Positions 1 to 7,444 of a stretch of 15,540 nt of DNA are shown here, one piece after another. Every line of letters begins with the position of its first letter. Within the stretch, counting starts at the first letter, position 1. Both the position numbers and the translations under genes were made by a program. The notes under the pieces were generated by a model that made no database searches, was not told where the DNA came from, and saw nothing but the letters and a program-made list of their open reading frames with translations. The DNA is from Methylococcaceae bacterium (GTDB taxonomy: Bacteria > Pseudomonadota > Gammaproteobacteria > Methylococcales > Methylococcaceae), in NCBI GenBank assembly GCA_005792805.1, contig SXQV01000243.1, positions 1 through 15,540 of the forward strand, read 5' to 3'.

Positions 1-61
1 AGCCGCTTATGAAATCCGGCAAACTGAAGCCTTTTTGAAATTGAATCGGATTCTTTTTCAT
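1..61 (-). CDS. IS1595-type transposase, first 20 codons (runs off left edge)
   Basis: On the minus strand an ATG at 59-61 opens a frame reading MKKNPIQFQKGFSLPDFISG to the window edge. An N-terminus of the form K-N-x-(I/V)-Q-F-Q-K-G-x-S-L-P-x-F is, from memory of the family, characteristic of IS1595-group DDE transposases, where it precedes a zinc-ribbon domain. A ribosome site, GGAG, lies 8 bases before the ATG. Only the start is visible, so I cannot tell whether the gene is intact. No terminal inverted repeat can be assigned because the other end of the element is outside the window; the element boundary would lie somewhere in 62-169, which is AT-rich and shows no gene. The identification rests on about 15 residues. 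Confidence 0.6.
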   Translation of the reverse strand, partial: MKKNPIQFQKGFSLPDFISG

Positions 62-169
62 GGCGCGATCTCCAGTGATTTCAAGACTTTTATTTGATTC
101 TCTGTATAGTCGAAAGTTGCTGAAGGTTGTGGGTAATCAGGTAAGCTTAAGACAAATTGAGCCTTGGGT

Positions 170-649
170 CTAATTTGCTTGATGCAGCATCAACCAACAG
201 GCGTAATCCATCCTGAACCGCTCAGTCGTCTGGATATGCGCATTTCTTCTGTCCACGTCACTCTGGGTCCGGGTGATCCAGCCATGTTCTCCGAATCGTT
301 GCAGTTGCTTGCGAATGGCACGTTCCGAATAACCGGTTGCCAGGACGATCTCCTTGACTGTGCTGGCATGATGCGGCTCGGTGTGTGTGCCGAGATAGCG
401 GAACAAATCCTGGGCGATGCGGGATCCCCATTGCGGGACATTCTTGCGTTCCCACTCGCGGATGCGCTGGAGTCGATCCAGCAGCCCCGGATCTGTTTGT
501 GACGGTGCCGCCGGGTAAGTTTCTTCGGGAAGAATGCCGACCATGCCGCTGATGCGGATGGGTTGGTCGGTGTGGGGGTGGCGGAAGGTGATCTCTATTT
601 CGATGGCATCGCCAGCCACCTGATTTTGCAATGTAAGCAGTTTTTCCAC
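170..649 (-). CDS. MarR-like winged helix-turn-helix transcriptional regulator
   Basis: A 159-residue protein beginning with GTG. Residues about 95-145 form a winged helix-turn-helix: S-T-V-K-E-I-V followed by the recognition stretch SERAIRKQLQRFGEHGWI, then a wing with D-V-D-R-R-N, the Asp/Arg pattern of MarR-type wings. Residues 1-45 look like a small strand-rich segment, and 55-90 are helical with many Arg and Trp/Glu, possibly for dimerisation. It probably acts as a cytoplasmic DNA-binding repressor. The gene stands alone: the next gene upstream on the same strand ends at 870. About 40 bases before the start lies a promoter containing an inverted repeat, which suggests autoregulation. The ribosome site is weak (AGGG about 9 bases ahead), so the GTG start is likely but not certain. 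The ligand and target genes are unknown. Confidence 0.7.
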   Translation of the reverse strand: MEKLLTLQNQVAGDAIEIEITFRHPHTDQPIRISGMVGILPEETYPAAPSQTDPGLLDRLQRIREWERKNVPQWGSRIAQDLFRYLGTHTEPHHASTVKEIVLATGYSERAIRKQLQRFGEHGWITRTQSDVDRRNAHIQTTERFRMDYACWLMLHQAN

Positions 650-689
650 GAGTAAGCCCTGGCTTCAACAAGCGACGGGCTGACCCGAC

Positions 690-713
690 TGATCCATTAC
701 AGTGCATGGATCA
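690..713 (-). promoter_or_regulatory. Inverted-repeat operator candidate upstream of the winged-helix regulator
   Basis: A perfect 8-bp inverted repeat, TGATCCAT then ATGGATCA with an 8-base centre, ends 41 bases before the regulator's GTG. It overlaps the -10 box and most of the spacer of the promoter at 696-724, where a bound repressor would block RNA polymerase. A small dyad of this size suits a MarR-type dimer. Binding by the regulator is inferred from position only. Confidence 0.45.
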
Positions 714-724
714 ATTCGCGACAA
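696..724 (-). promoter_or_regulatory. Sigma-70-type promoter of the winged-helix regulator
   Basis: Reading the minus strand, TTGTCG (719-724) and TGTAAT (696-701) are separated by 17 bases. The -10 matches the consensus at 5 of 6 positions and the -35 at 4 of 6. Transcription would start near 688, giving a leader of about 40 bases. The operator-like dyad at 690-713 lies within it. Confidence 0.45.
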
Positions 725-807
725 TGGATATTGACGGGACTCGATGCCGGTATTGGCGTTCGGTATTGATTGATTGGGGGTTGGCATGGCTACATCATCA
801 AGTTGGG

Positions 808-828
808 CGCCACGGACCACTCGTGGCG
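808..828. other. Stem-loop between the lipoprotein operon and the regulator gene
   Basis: CGCCACG and CGTGGCG form a perfect 7-bp stem with a 7-base loop; outer G-C and G-T pairs can lengthen it. It lies 42 bases beyond the stop of the lipoprotein at 870-1289, where a terminator would be expected. On the minus strand it is not followed by a T-run, so simple intrinsic termination is doubtful. The rest of 714-869 shows no gene. Confidence 0.35.
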
Positions 829-869
829 TCTTTACCTGATAGACGCAGCCTTTGCCTTTTTGTCAGGGC

Positions 870-1289
870 TCAGCAGTCCTGCAGGCCCTGGGACTCGGTT
901 TTTTTGCCGACAAACCAGCTGCTGACCCGATTGCGGTTGTCGTAGGTGGCGGTGGCGCTGCAGGTGGCGGCCTCCATGGCGGTGATTTCGATGGGCCAGA
1001 GAATCAACTCGGCGGCAGTCAGGGTGAAGATGTCAGCCGCCAGATAAGGCAGTGCGCGGATCTTGGACGCCTGATGGAAGCCGGACTGAAACTGGAAGAC
1101 ATCCACCTTGTTGCCGTGGGCGTCACTGTCGACCATGGCGGGTGCGCCGAACCGGGCCAGGAGTTCCTGGCGTGGGGTGCCGGGACCGATCCCCTTGAGA
1201 TCAACGGGCCCCGGCTGGGAGAGCACCTTGTAGACCGAACAGCCCGACAGGGTGAATAGCAGACACCCCAAACCCATGATTGTTTTCAT
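870..1289 (-). CDS. Small outer-membrane-type lipoprotein
   Basis: A 139-residue precursor. The chosen ATG gives MKTIMGLGCLLFTLSGC, a signal peptide with lipobox L-S-G-C and Cys17 as the lipidated residue. An ATG four codons upstream (1301) is possible, but GGAG sits 6 bases before the chosen start, which decides for it. Asp is absent at +2 (Ser), so outer-membrane sorting is expected. Residues about 33-55, with G-I-G-P-G-T-P-R-Q-E-L-L-A-R-F-G-A-P, recall the BamE/OmlA-like motif in which a helix ends in L-G-x-P. The family is not otherwise recognised. A further hydrophobic stretch (AADIFTLTAAELILW) lies mid-protein. It is the second gene of a two-gene lipoprotein operon, 27 bases behind its partner. 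Confidence 0.75.
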   Translation of the reverse strand: MKTIMGLGCLLFTLSGCSVYKVLSQPGPVDLKGIGPGTPRQELLARFGAPAMVDSDAHGNKVDVFQFQSGFHQASKIRALPYLAADIFTLTAAELILWPIEITAMEAATCSATATYDNRNRVSSWFVGKKTESQGLQDC

Positions 1290-1316
1290 GCGACGCTCCA
1301 TGCTTGGGTGCTGTGG

Positions 1317-1892
1317 TTAGCGGATTTCTCGCATCAGTTGCAGGTAGAGGGATTTTTTCGCCTTGGTGATGGCTTCTACCTCCAGCGTGGGCAGTTGACC
1401 CAGGCTGAGCCACTTGCTGCTGATTGTGGCATCTGTGCGGGCGGTGACGGTGGGGCCGCGCTGACCGTTGCGGGTGACGACGGCGCTGCCTTCCAGAATG
1501 TAGTCCTGATCGAACCAGACGATGGGTTCGATGAGAAATAGGGTGAATCCGACGAAGAAGCCCTTGGCGAAGGCGGCGCCAGAATGCATGTCCGGCTTGA
1601 TGGTGAACTGGGTGTCGATGGCGAGGTTGACGTTTTCGTCGGGTCGCAAGGGGTAGGCGAGTTCCTTGGCGAAGCCGTGTTCCCTGATGGCCTGGGCGAA
1701 ACCTTCCGTCATATTGCCTGATGGCCCATAACTGGAGGACTGTGACCCCTCTGATCGCAAGCCCACTTTGTCATGCTTTGGCAGGTTGGCCGTGGAGATG
1801 GTCATCGGGTCGGGCTTGATCGTGACCTGCGTGCCTGTGCAGCCGACCAGAGCCAGTGAAATAAATGCGAGGGCGAGGAGTTTGCGTGTCAT
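1317..1892 (-). CDS. Lipoprotein, first gene of the two-lipoprotein operon
   Basis: A 191-residue precursor. MTRKLLALAFISLALVGC is a clear type II signal peptide with Cys18 in an L-V-G-C lipobox. A GTG three codons upstream (1901) is an alternative start; neither has a good ribosome site, as the leader is pyrimidine-rich. The mature part begins with a Thr/Lys/Pro-rich strand, contains a hydrophobic segment around residues 105-128 (GAAFAKGFFVGFTLFLIEPI) that might contact or cross the membrane, and ends in a Lys/Leu helix. I do not recognise the family. It is transcribed from the promoter at 1925-1953 and is followed closely by a second lipoprotein, so the two may work together at the envelope. 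Confidence 0.7.
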   Translation of the reverse strand: MTRKLLALAFISLALVGCTGTQVTIKPDPMTISTANLPKHDKVGLRSEGSQSSSYGPSGNMTEGFAQAIREHGFAKELAYPLRPDENVNLAIDTQFTIKPDMHSGAAFAKGFFVGFTLFLIEPIVWFDQDYILEGSAVVTRNGQRGPTVTARTDATISSKWLSLGQLPTLEVEAITKAKKSLYLQLMREIR

Positions 1893-1924
1893 AACGTGCA
1901 CCAGAAGGAAGAAAGGTGCGACGG

Positions 1925-1953
1925 ATTACAGGGTAGTTACGGCATCCTGACAA
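1925..1953 (-). promoter_or_regulatory. Sigma-70-type promoter of the lipoprotein operon
   Basis: On the minus strand TTGTCA (1948-1953) and TGTAAT (1925-1930) are separated by exactly 17 bases. Each matches the consensus at 5 of 6 positions. The predicted start near 1918 leaves a leader of about 20-25 bases before the first lipoprotein. Confidence 0.6.
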
Positions 1954-2040
1954 TTGAAATCGACGGGCCAAAATGCCGGGATTTCCGGGCGAAATGCGGT
2001 GTCATTGATCAGACAAGAGGGGGTCTTCGGGTGCGTTGTC

Positions 2041-2065
2041 CGGGATGGGCGGTTACCCGGTCCCG
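2041..2065. other. GC-rich stem-loop downstream of the EEP gene
   Basis: CGGGA-T-GGG and CCC-GG-TCCCG can pair around CGGTTA, an 8-bp stem with a small bulge. It begins 8 bases beyond the stop of the EEP gene on the minus strand, the place for an operon terminator. No T-run follows in that direction, so termination is only a suggestion. The remainder of the 1902-2072 gap holds the lipoprotein promoter and no gene. Confidence 0.3.
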
Positions 2066-2072
2066 TCTTCTT

Positions 2073-2921
2073 TCACGGGCGTTGGGTTTTCTGGCAGCTG
2101 AATTCAGCCAGTAACCCGTAGTGGTCGGATAGGTTGTCGGGGGCATCGACGCCAAGTCGGGTGATGCGGGTTGGGAGCAGGGCGTCTGACTGAAACAGCA
2201 CGCGGTCCAGGCGTGCTCCGGAAAATCGAAGCAGCCCATGCCACGATGCCATCGCGTTGGTTTTTGGATCCTAGGTCAGCCCCGGATCATTCCCATGCAA
2301 AAGCTTCCAGGCATCGAACCAGTGCCTGTCCAGGGTGGCGTCGATGTCTTGATCGAGAAACGTGTTGAAGTCACCAGCAAGAATCAAGGCGGGGTGGGTC
2401 TTGCCCCAGTCCTCAAGAATTCCCACCTGCCTTGCCCGGAAGGTCTGGCTGCGCCAAAACAGCAGGTCGGGACTTTCAAGGTGCAGGTTGACCAGGTCAT
2501 GAGGGCGCTGGCAAAGATTGATCTGAACCGACAACATACCTCTGGCCATGTCCGACGGGAACGTCGCATACGCCCAGCGATGGGCGTTGAGCGCTTTTTT
2601 CGTGAGAGTAACCAAGCCGCCAATCGGCAATGATTGCGGCGGGCCCTCATGGAACTGGGTGTATTGGGTTCTGATGAGCGCATTTGTCTTGAGTTGCTTG
2701 AGTGTCTGCCGTTGAGCCTCCTGCAAATGAATGATGTCGGGTTCAAGATCTGTGACCAGTCGAATCAATCGATCAATCCGTTCCCGGTTGGTATCGGAGA
2801 ATTCAGCGACGTTATAGGTCAGCAGGGTCGGGCTTTGGGCTGAGGCGGAGTCAGGCCCAAGTGCGAGCATCAGTCCCAACGCCATGCTGACCCTCAGGCG
2901 TGTCGTTGTGGGTGGCTGCAT
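2073..2921 (-). pseudogene. Exported EEP-fold nuclease/phosphatase, interrupted by in-frame TAG
   Basis: The frame from ATG 2921 has a signal peptide (hydrophobic core about residues 12-22, then S-A-S-A-Q) and the landmarks of the endonuclease/exonuclease/phosphatase superfamily: L-L-T-Y-N37, I-I-H-L-Q-E68, N-L-H147, and L-A-G-D184-F-N186. At codon 217 (2271-2273) a TAG stops the frame. Reading past it without any shift gives D-P-K-T-N, then G-A-R-L-D239-R-V-L-F and L-S-D266-H267-Y-G-L-L-A-E-F, ending at TGA 2073-2075, a 282-residue whole. Family members carry Trp before D-P at this point, so TGG to TAG is the simplest reading. The shortened product would lack the SDH catalytic His. The gene starts 19 bases after the CHAT stop and closes the sigma operon. 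An upstream ATG at 3008 would overlap CHAT and would spoil the signal peptide. Confidence 0.8.
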
Positions 2922-2940
2922 CACGGCGTCTGACGGGTCG

Positions 2941-5900
2941 CTACTGGCTGATGAGGACAAATGGCGCCCAGTGGGATGGATGGGCGAGAGTGCTGGGCAG
3001 GGCCGCATCAGTAGTGCCCTGTTTCATGACAGCCAGCTGGGCTTGCCTTAACGCATCAGCCTTGGCGTGGGGGTGGGTTTTGAGGTGGTTGTAAAAAGTG
3101 GTCATCAGCAGGCTTGAACCTTCATCGGCCACCGGCCACAGCGAGGCAATGACGTTCCTGGCGCCAAGGCGGAGCAGTGTCTCGGGGAATCCCTCCAGCC
3201 GTTCACTGATTTCATCGGCGGGTTCACTGACGCCTGTTTCACAGGCCGACAAGGTCATTAGGTCGATGTGCCGTAAATCGTAGTGCCGTTGTTCAAGTTC
3301 TTCCTGCCGGAGTCGGCTGCCATCGCCGAGCAGGAAAAACGAGTTGCGATTGAATCCGTGACTTTCCACGAAATGGCTGGCGATGTGAATGACGTTATGG
3401 CGCCCTTTCAGCACCTGCGTCAGATGGGATCGGTTGAATGAGTCGTTCAAATAGGTGCTGCCAGACCAGGTGCCGTCTGGCGAAGGTCGGATGATGGCAG
3501 CCAGTTCCGCCTCCACGAAGGGCAGGGATGGAAAGTCTGGCCAGGGTTGGCTGACACCCAGTGCGGCGATGTCCCAGTGGGAAGGCCTGGGCGCCGGTCG
3601 AACGGGATTGCGATCGGGCATGACAAATGCGCTGGACAGGCTTTCCACCAGGTAGTGTTGGCCGTCGAACAGGGCCGCAAAGGGGATGGTTCTGATGATG
3701 CCGCCGGCCTCAATGAGCAGCGTGCTGATCCGGTGGCGGAGCAGTTGATCCTGAATTGGTGCAATTAAGAGGGTGTAGAGGGTATTTGCCGTGGCTTGAG
3801 CATTTTTGCCCGGCTGCTGAATGTCATTGAGAAACGCGCCGGTTTTTTGCTTCAGGGCCTCCCGGCCAATGGCTGCGCGATACCGGGAGATGTCGGTTGG
3901 CGTGAAGAGTGTGATGTCCAGAGCCTCGTCGGTCACCGAATACCGTACCCAGGCAGCTGAATCGGGTTCTTGCTTCAGTCGGTTCCGAATCTGTAGGGCT
4001 GTCGGCTTCCTGCTGTATGCGGCTGCTTTTTCGGGCCGAGCTCTGGGCTGGTTCAGCGGATAGCTGCGGTAAAATTTATTGAATGCCTGCAGGTTCTCAT
4101 CGGCTCTTCGTTCCAGCTGTTGGACCAGCAAGGTATCTCGAGGTGTCGCGGCCCGGTGGTTGAGGTGGCGGTGCAGGGTTCGGATGGGACGTCCCAGTCG
4201 GTTTCGTTTGATGGCGAAGTTTTCATAGTGAGCCAGCCAGGCCTGTTCATCGGTGGTGTAGGCAATCTCATTCAACAGGTGCCCCTCTCGGGTTTGGCTC
4301 TGTGACGCCGGTTCTGCGATTTCAAGCGCAGTGATGTTGTTGAGCTCATGCTGTCGGTGATCTTCCTGCAGCCAGCTCTTGAGTCGGTCCAGTTTTGGTT
4401 GCCGCGCTTCCGTGAATTGTCGATAGGCGTCCGGGTTCAATGGCTTCAGGTCAAGCCCAGTGGGTTGCTCGAGGTTGATGGATTTCTTGGCAAATAGGAC
4501 GGCCAGTGCCGGGAGCCGATGGCGGATGGCCAGGGCAAAAAGATTGAACGGGACTGCATTGGCTGGGTGCTGAATGCCGAATTTCTGCTCGCTGAAATGC
4601 AAAGCCATGACGGCATGCTGTTCAGCCTCGGTCCATTTTTCCTGAGCGATTTCCGCCAGGACCAGGGCATTGAGGGCTTCTTCTTCCGGAAGGATGGATT
4701 GATGATCAGCACGGTCCAGTGTCAGCGCTACGGCCTGTTCTGCGAACCTTTCTGCCTGGGTGTACTGGCCCTGATCAATCAGGGCGGCACTCAGGTTGGT
4801 CAGGGGATCAATTTGCGCCGTTTCGTCCGGGCCATACCGCATTTTCATCGCGGCGAGGAAGCGCCGGGACAAGTGAATGCTGAAGTCGATGTCCCAGGAC
4901 AGGGCGGCACTGCCGACGAAATCGAAAATGTCGGCTGCAATCTCATTCTGGTCGCCCAAGGTGTCGTCCAGGGTGGCCACGGCCATGCGTCCCAGCTTTT
5001 CCGAATGGGCCGAGTCGTCAATCTGGTCATACCAGTCGGAGAGTTCTGCCTCGAGGTAGGCGACATTCTGGTGCTTCTCGCCATACCGCCTTCGTGAAAT
5101 GGCAAGGGCGGACTCGGTTGCCTGGATAGCTTCGCGCATTCTGCCAAGACAGAAATAGTTGGTGCCGAGGCTGTGGTAGCTGGCGGCGACTTCGCTCGAC
5201 TCCGGTCCTTCAAGGGCGATGTTGATGGCGAGCGCTTCCTCGGCGTAAGGGAGCGATTGGCTGCATTGGTAGTCCTGGCGGTAGAAGTAGTCGAGGTCGT
5301 TCAGCAGCGTGGCGGTTCGCACCGATTGCCAGCCGACAAAGGCTTCACTCAGGGCAAGCGCGGCCAGATCAACGGTAATGGCCTGCTCATGGCCCAACGG
5401 TTGGTGGCGCAGGGTTTCGGCAAATTGACGCATCTGTTCGATGGTGTCTTCGTTCTGCAAACCCTGCAGGCGGATTCGGGTTTTGAGCGCCGTGTGCGAC
5501 AAGGCCATGGCCTCGTCATCGCGGCCCGAATACGAATAGATGAGCGCAAGGTCGCCTTGCCGCTGTGCGGTCTCGATGCTGTCCTTGCCATAGAGCCGAT
5601 CTGACAGGGCCAGGCCGCGCTCGGCCAGGGGCAGTGCCCGGGCATAATCACTGAAGAAGTAGAGAGAAAGGACAAGATCGGCCAATCGGCGTGCGGTTTC
5701 GCCGGATTCCTTGCCATAGCGGTTTTCGGATATTTCTAATGCGCGCTGCTGGTAGTCAATGGCCTTGAGGTAGTCCTGAAGCGCGAAGAAGCCATCTCCC
5801 AGTAGCGTTATCGCCCGGTAGGTCCACCCCCCAGCGGGGCCCGAGAGGTGTTCAATGTCGGGTATTCGAGGTTCAATCACCCCGATCAGTTGCGAGTAGG

Positions 5901-6057
5901 CGGCTGTCCTGGCTTTGTTCGTGTAGGCGGCGATAACCGGACCGAATGAAGAAGGGGCGATTTGGTCTGCAAACGTGAAGAGGGCCGTCAGGACAAGCGC
6001 GAGAATCGCAAGGGTGTTGATTGGCCGAAAACGGAGCCGGAACCGAACAGGCGACAA
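2941..6057 (-). CDS. Membrane-anchored TPR-CHAT (caspase-like) protease
   Basis: A 1038-residue protein starting at TTG, the only plausible initiator between an in-frame stop at 6094 and the membrane segment. A basic N-terminus (R5-R11) and a hydrophobic stretch at 14-30 act as signal anchor or signal peptide, so the body should lie in the periplasm. Residues about 75-500 carry kinesin-light-chain-like tetratricopeptide repeats (A-I-D-Y-Q-Q-R-A-L-E-I, A-L-P-L-A-E-R-G-L-A-L and others). Residues about 700-1036 form a CHAT domain, a clan CD cysteine protease fold: the catalytic His895 lies in H-I-A-S-H and Cys939 in S-A-C-E-T-G, followed by R-N-V-I-A-S-L-W-P-V. Both catalytic residues are present. 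It follows the membrane protein by 13 bases in the ECF sigma operon. TPR-CHAT proteins are proteases activated through their repeats; the substrate here is unknown, and the neighbouring membrane protein is the obvious candidate. Confidence 0.85.
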   Translation of the reverse strand: MSPVRFRLRFRPINTLAILALVLTALFTFADQIAPSSFGPVIAAYTNKARTAAYSQLIGVIEPRIPDIEHLSGPAGGWTYRAITLLGDGFFALQDYLKAIDYQQRALEISENRYGKESGETARRLADLVLSLYFFSDYARALPLAERGLALSDRLYGKDSIETAQRQGDLALIYSYSGRDDEAMALSHTALKTRIRLQGLQNEDTIEQMRQFAETLRHQPLGHEQAITVDLAALALSEAFVGWQSVRTATLLNDLDYFYRQDYQCSQSLPYAEEALAINIALEGPESSEVAASYHSLGTNYFCLGRMREAIQATESALAISRRRYGEKHQNVAYLEAELSDWYDQIDDSAHSEKLGRMAVATLDDTLGDQNEIAADIFDFVGSAALSWDIDFSIHLSRRFLAAMKMRYGPDETAQIDPLTNLSAALIDQGQYTQAERFAEQAVALTLDRADHQSILPEEEALNALVLAEIAQEKWTEAEQHAVMALHFSEQKFGIQHPANAVPFNLFALAIRHRLPALAVLFAKKSINLEQPTGLDLKPLNPDAYRQFTEARQPKLDRLKSWLQEDHRQHELNNITALEIAEPASQSQTREGHLLNEIAYTTDEQAWLAHYENFAIKRNRLGRPIRTLHRHLNHRAATPRDTLLVQQLERRADENLQAFNKFYRSYPLNQPRARPEKAAAYSRKPTALQIRNRLKQEPDSAAWVRYSVTDEALDITLFTPTDISRYRAAIGREALKQKTGAFLNDIQQPGKNAQATANTLYTLLIAPIQDQLLRHRISTLLIEAGGIIRTIPFAALFDGQHYLVESLSSAFVMPDRNPVRPAPRPSHWDIAALGVSQPWPDFPSLPFVEAELAAIIRPSPDGTWSGSTYLNDSFNRSHLTQVLKGRHNVIHIASHFVESHGFNRNSFFLLGDGSRLRQEELEQRHYDLRHIDLMTLSACETGVSEPADEISERLEGFPETLLRLGARNVIASLWPVADEGSSLLMTTFYNHLKTHPHAKADALRQAQLAVMKQGTTDAALPSTLAHPSHWAPFVLISQ

Positions 6058-6070
6058 TGCGGAAACCGGG

Positions 6071-6739
6071 TCAGGGTGACTTGGGCTGCAGGATCACGAC
6101 CCACTCTCCTTGGTCAGGGGCATTCCTGAGGGTAAATCGGGGTTGCAGATGTGCGGCGGATGCGGAGAGCTTCAGGTGCAGTTCGACACTACGGGTGTCA
6201 GAGGCCCGGCGAATGACCTGGTGTTCAATTCCTGCCTCGATAAGGGCTGCGCGCCAGGCCGCCTCGGCAAGTTCGACGTCATCGACAATTTGGTATTGAA
6301 AGCCAGCGATTGCCTCACCGGGAAATAGGGCGACCAGCGCCGAATCATTTCCACGAGTGATCTCCGTTTCAGACAAGGGAGATGATTGGCCAATAGGCGC
6401 TTTCTGGCTCAAAGAGGGCATGAATCGACCGGTGACACCGACGATGAGCAGGATTGATACGGCCCCCGCCAACAACTTCGGGTGGGTGATGAGTGGTTGA
6501 AGCCAGGAAGTCAGCCACCAGATGGGGTCCTTCCGTAACGGCGGGTCAAGGAGCCCCTCGGCGATAAGTCGGTTTTGGAGCCGATGTTTGTCCGCATCCG
6601 TAGCCAATGGCCCGGACTGATGCTGGTGATGCCTTTTTCTCAGGGCGGATCCCACTCTGGATGTTTCTGAGTCCGTGGGCTGTTCTTTCTGGATGTTGTC
6701 CAGCCAGCGCTCATCGTCATCTGGATCATGGGTAGTCAT
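6071..6739 (-). CDS. Single-pass membrane protein, putative anti-sigma factor
   Basis: A 222-residue protein. Residues 1-86 are polar, rich in Asp, Glu, His and Arg, and should be cytoplasmic. Residues about 87-104 (around L-L-A-G-A-V-S-I-L-L-I-V-G-V) form one membrane helix. Residues 105-222 would be periplasmic and include a segment around 140-180 (F-Q-Y-Q-I-V-D-D-V, then A-W-R-A-A-L-I-E-A-G) resembling a small alpha/beta domain. No zinc anti-sigma motif is seen. The gene follows the ECF sigma gene by 7 bases and has a good ribosome site (GAGG, 7 bases before ATG). Single-pass proteins in this position usually hold an ECF factor inactive at the membrane; the role is inferred from position and topology, not from recognised sequence. 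The TPR-CHAT protease follows at once. Confidence 0.65.
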   Translation of the reverse strand: MTTHDPDDDERWLDNIQKEQPTDSETSRVGSALRKRHHQHQSGPLATDADKHRLQNRLIAEGLLDPPLRKDPIWWLTSWLQPLITHPKLLAGAVSILLIVGVTGRFMPSLSQKAPIGQSSPLSETEITRGNDSALVALFPGEAIAGFQYQIVDDVELAEAAWRAALIEAGIEHQVIRRASDTRSVELHLKLSASAAHLQPRFTLRNAPDQGEWVVILQPKSP

Positions 6740-6746
6740 CGGAACC

Positions 6747-7307
6747 TCAGGACGTCAGCAATTCAAGACAAGGCGCAAGAAACGGTTTCAGCTTTTTTCG
6801 GCACTCCATCAAATACTGGCGGGTTGCGCCATAGCGGCGCCCGATTCGATCGGCAATTTCCTGGAGGTCAGTGCCAGCAGACCAGAGCTCAAGCGCATAG
6901 GCCCGATTGGGAGCCACGGCTGCAAAGCGATCCAAACCGGCTTCTACACAATCATCCGGATGCACGGATGGGGTGGGGGCGGGTATGACCGGGTCGTCAG
7001 GATCTCCATTGAGTGTATCCATGGCCGGGTGTTTTTGTGATCGCCGAAAATGGTCGATCAGCGTGTTCCTTGCGATGGACCACGCCCAGGCTTTGGCAGA
7101 TCCCTGGCCATTGAACTGTCGGGCATTTTTCCAGATTTTCAGGACAACTTCTTGGAACATATCATCTGCATCCTGGAGATTGCAGCCTCTCGCCATGAAG
7201 AATGATTTCATGGGGTGTGCCCATACTTCGTAAATGGCGTTGAATGCCTGTTGGTGATTGGCATGACCCCCCTGCGCGATAAGAGTCAGGATCTGTTCAT
7301 CCGTCAT
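6747..7307 (-). CDS. ECF-family RNA polymerase sigma factor
   Basis: A 186-residue cytoplasmic protein with the two-domain sigma-70 region 2 / region 4 layout and no region 1 or 3. Region 2 spans about residues 18-90, with D-A-D-D-M-F-Q-E-V-V-L-K-I-W and A-W-A-W-S-I-A-R-N-T-L-I-D-H-F-R-R, the core-binding and -10 recognition stretches. A Pro/Asp-rich linker covers 95-120. Region 4 spans about 128-175 (A-L-E-L-W-S-A-G-T-D-L-Q-E-I-A-D-R-I-G) and is somewhat divergent from the usual ECF helix-turn-helix. Cysteines at 42, 120, 169 and 180 are unusual in number and might be redox- or metal-sensitive, which is speculation. It is the first gene of a four-gene minus-strand operon. The 137-base leader (7308-7444) shows no clear sigma-70 promoter, consistent with, but not proof of, autoregulation through an ECF-type promoter. 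Confidence 0.85.
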   Translation of the reverse strand: MTDEQILTLIAQGGHANHQQAFNAIYEVWAHPMKSFFMARGCNLQDADDMFQEVVLKIWKNARQFNGQGSAKAWAWSIARNTLIDHFRRSQKHPAMDTLNGDPDDPVIPAPTPSVHPDDCVEAGLDRFAAVAPNRAYALELWSAGTDLQEIADRIGRRYGATRQYLMECRKKLKPFLAPCLELLTS

Positions 7308-7444
7308 GGATCGGCAACATCCAATATGGGATTGTGACGGCCATAGTTCTCAACTATCTCAGTCGACCCTACACGTGGCACCACTCCTGAATTCATTGAT
7401 TCATTCGCCGGCAAATGGGGGGGGCAAGGTTCAGTCAACATCAG

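Noticed and set aside
258..707. 149-codon minus-strand ORF overlapping the winged-helix regulator
   Set aside because: It is an out-of-frame shadow rich in Pro, Arg and His; the 170-649 frame has the recognisable winged helix.
4519..5097. 192-codon plus-strand ORF inside the CHAT gene
   Set aside because: It is the antisense of the TPR region, lacks a ribosome site and shows no protein-like family pattern; the minus frame has clear TPR and CHAT motifs.
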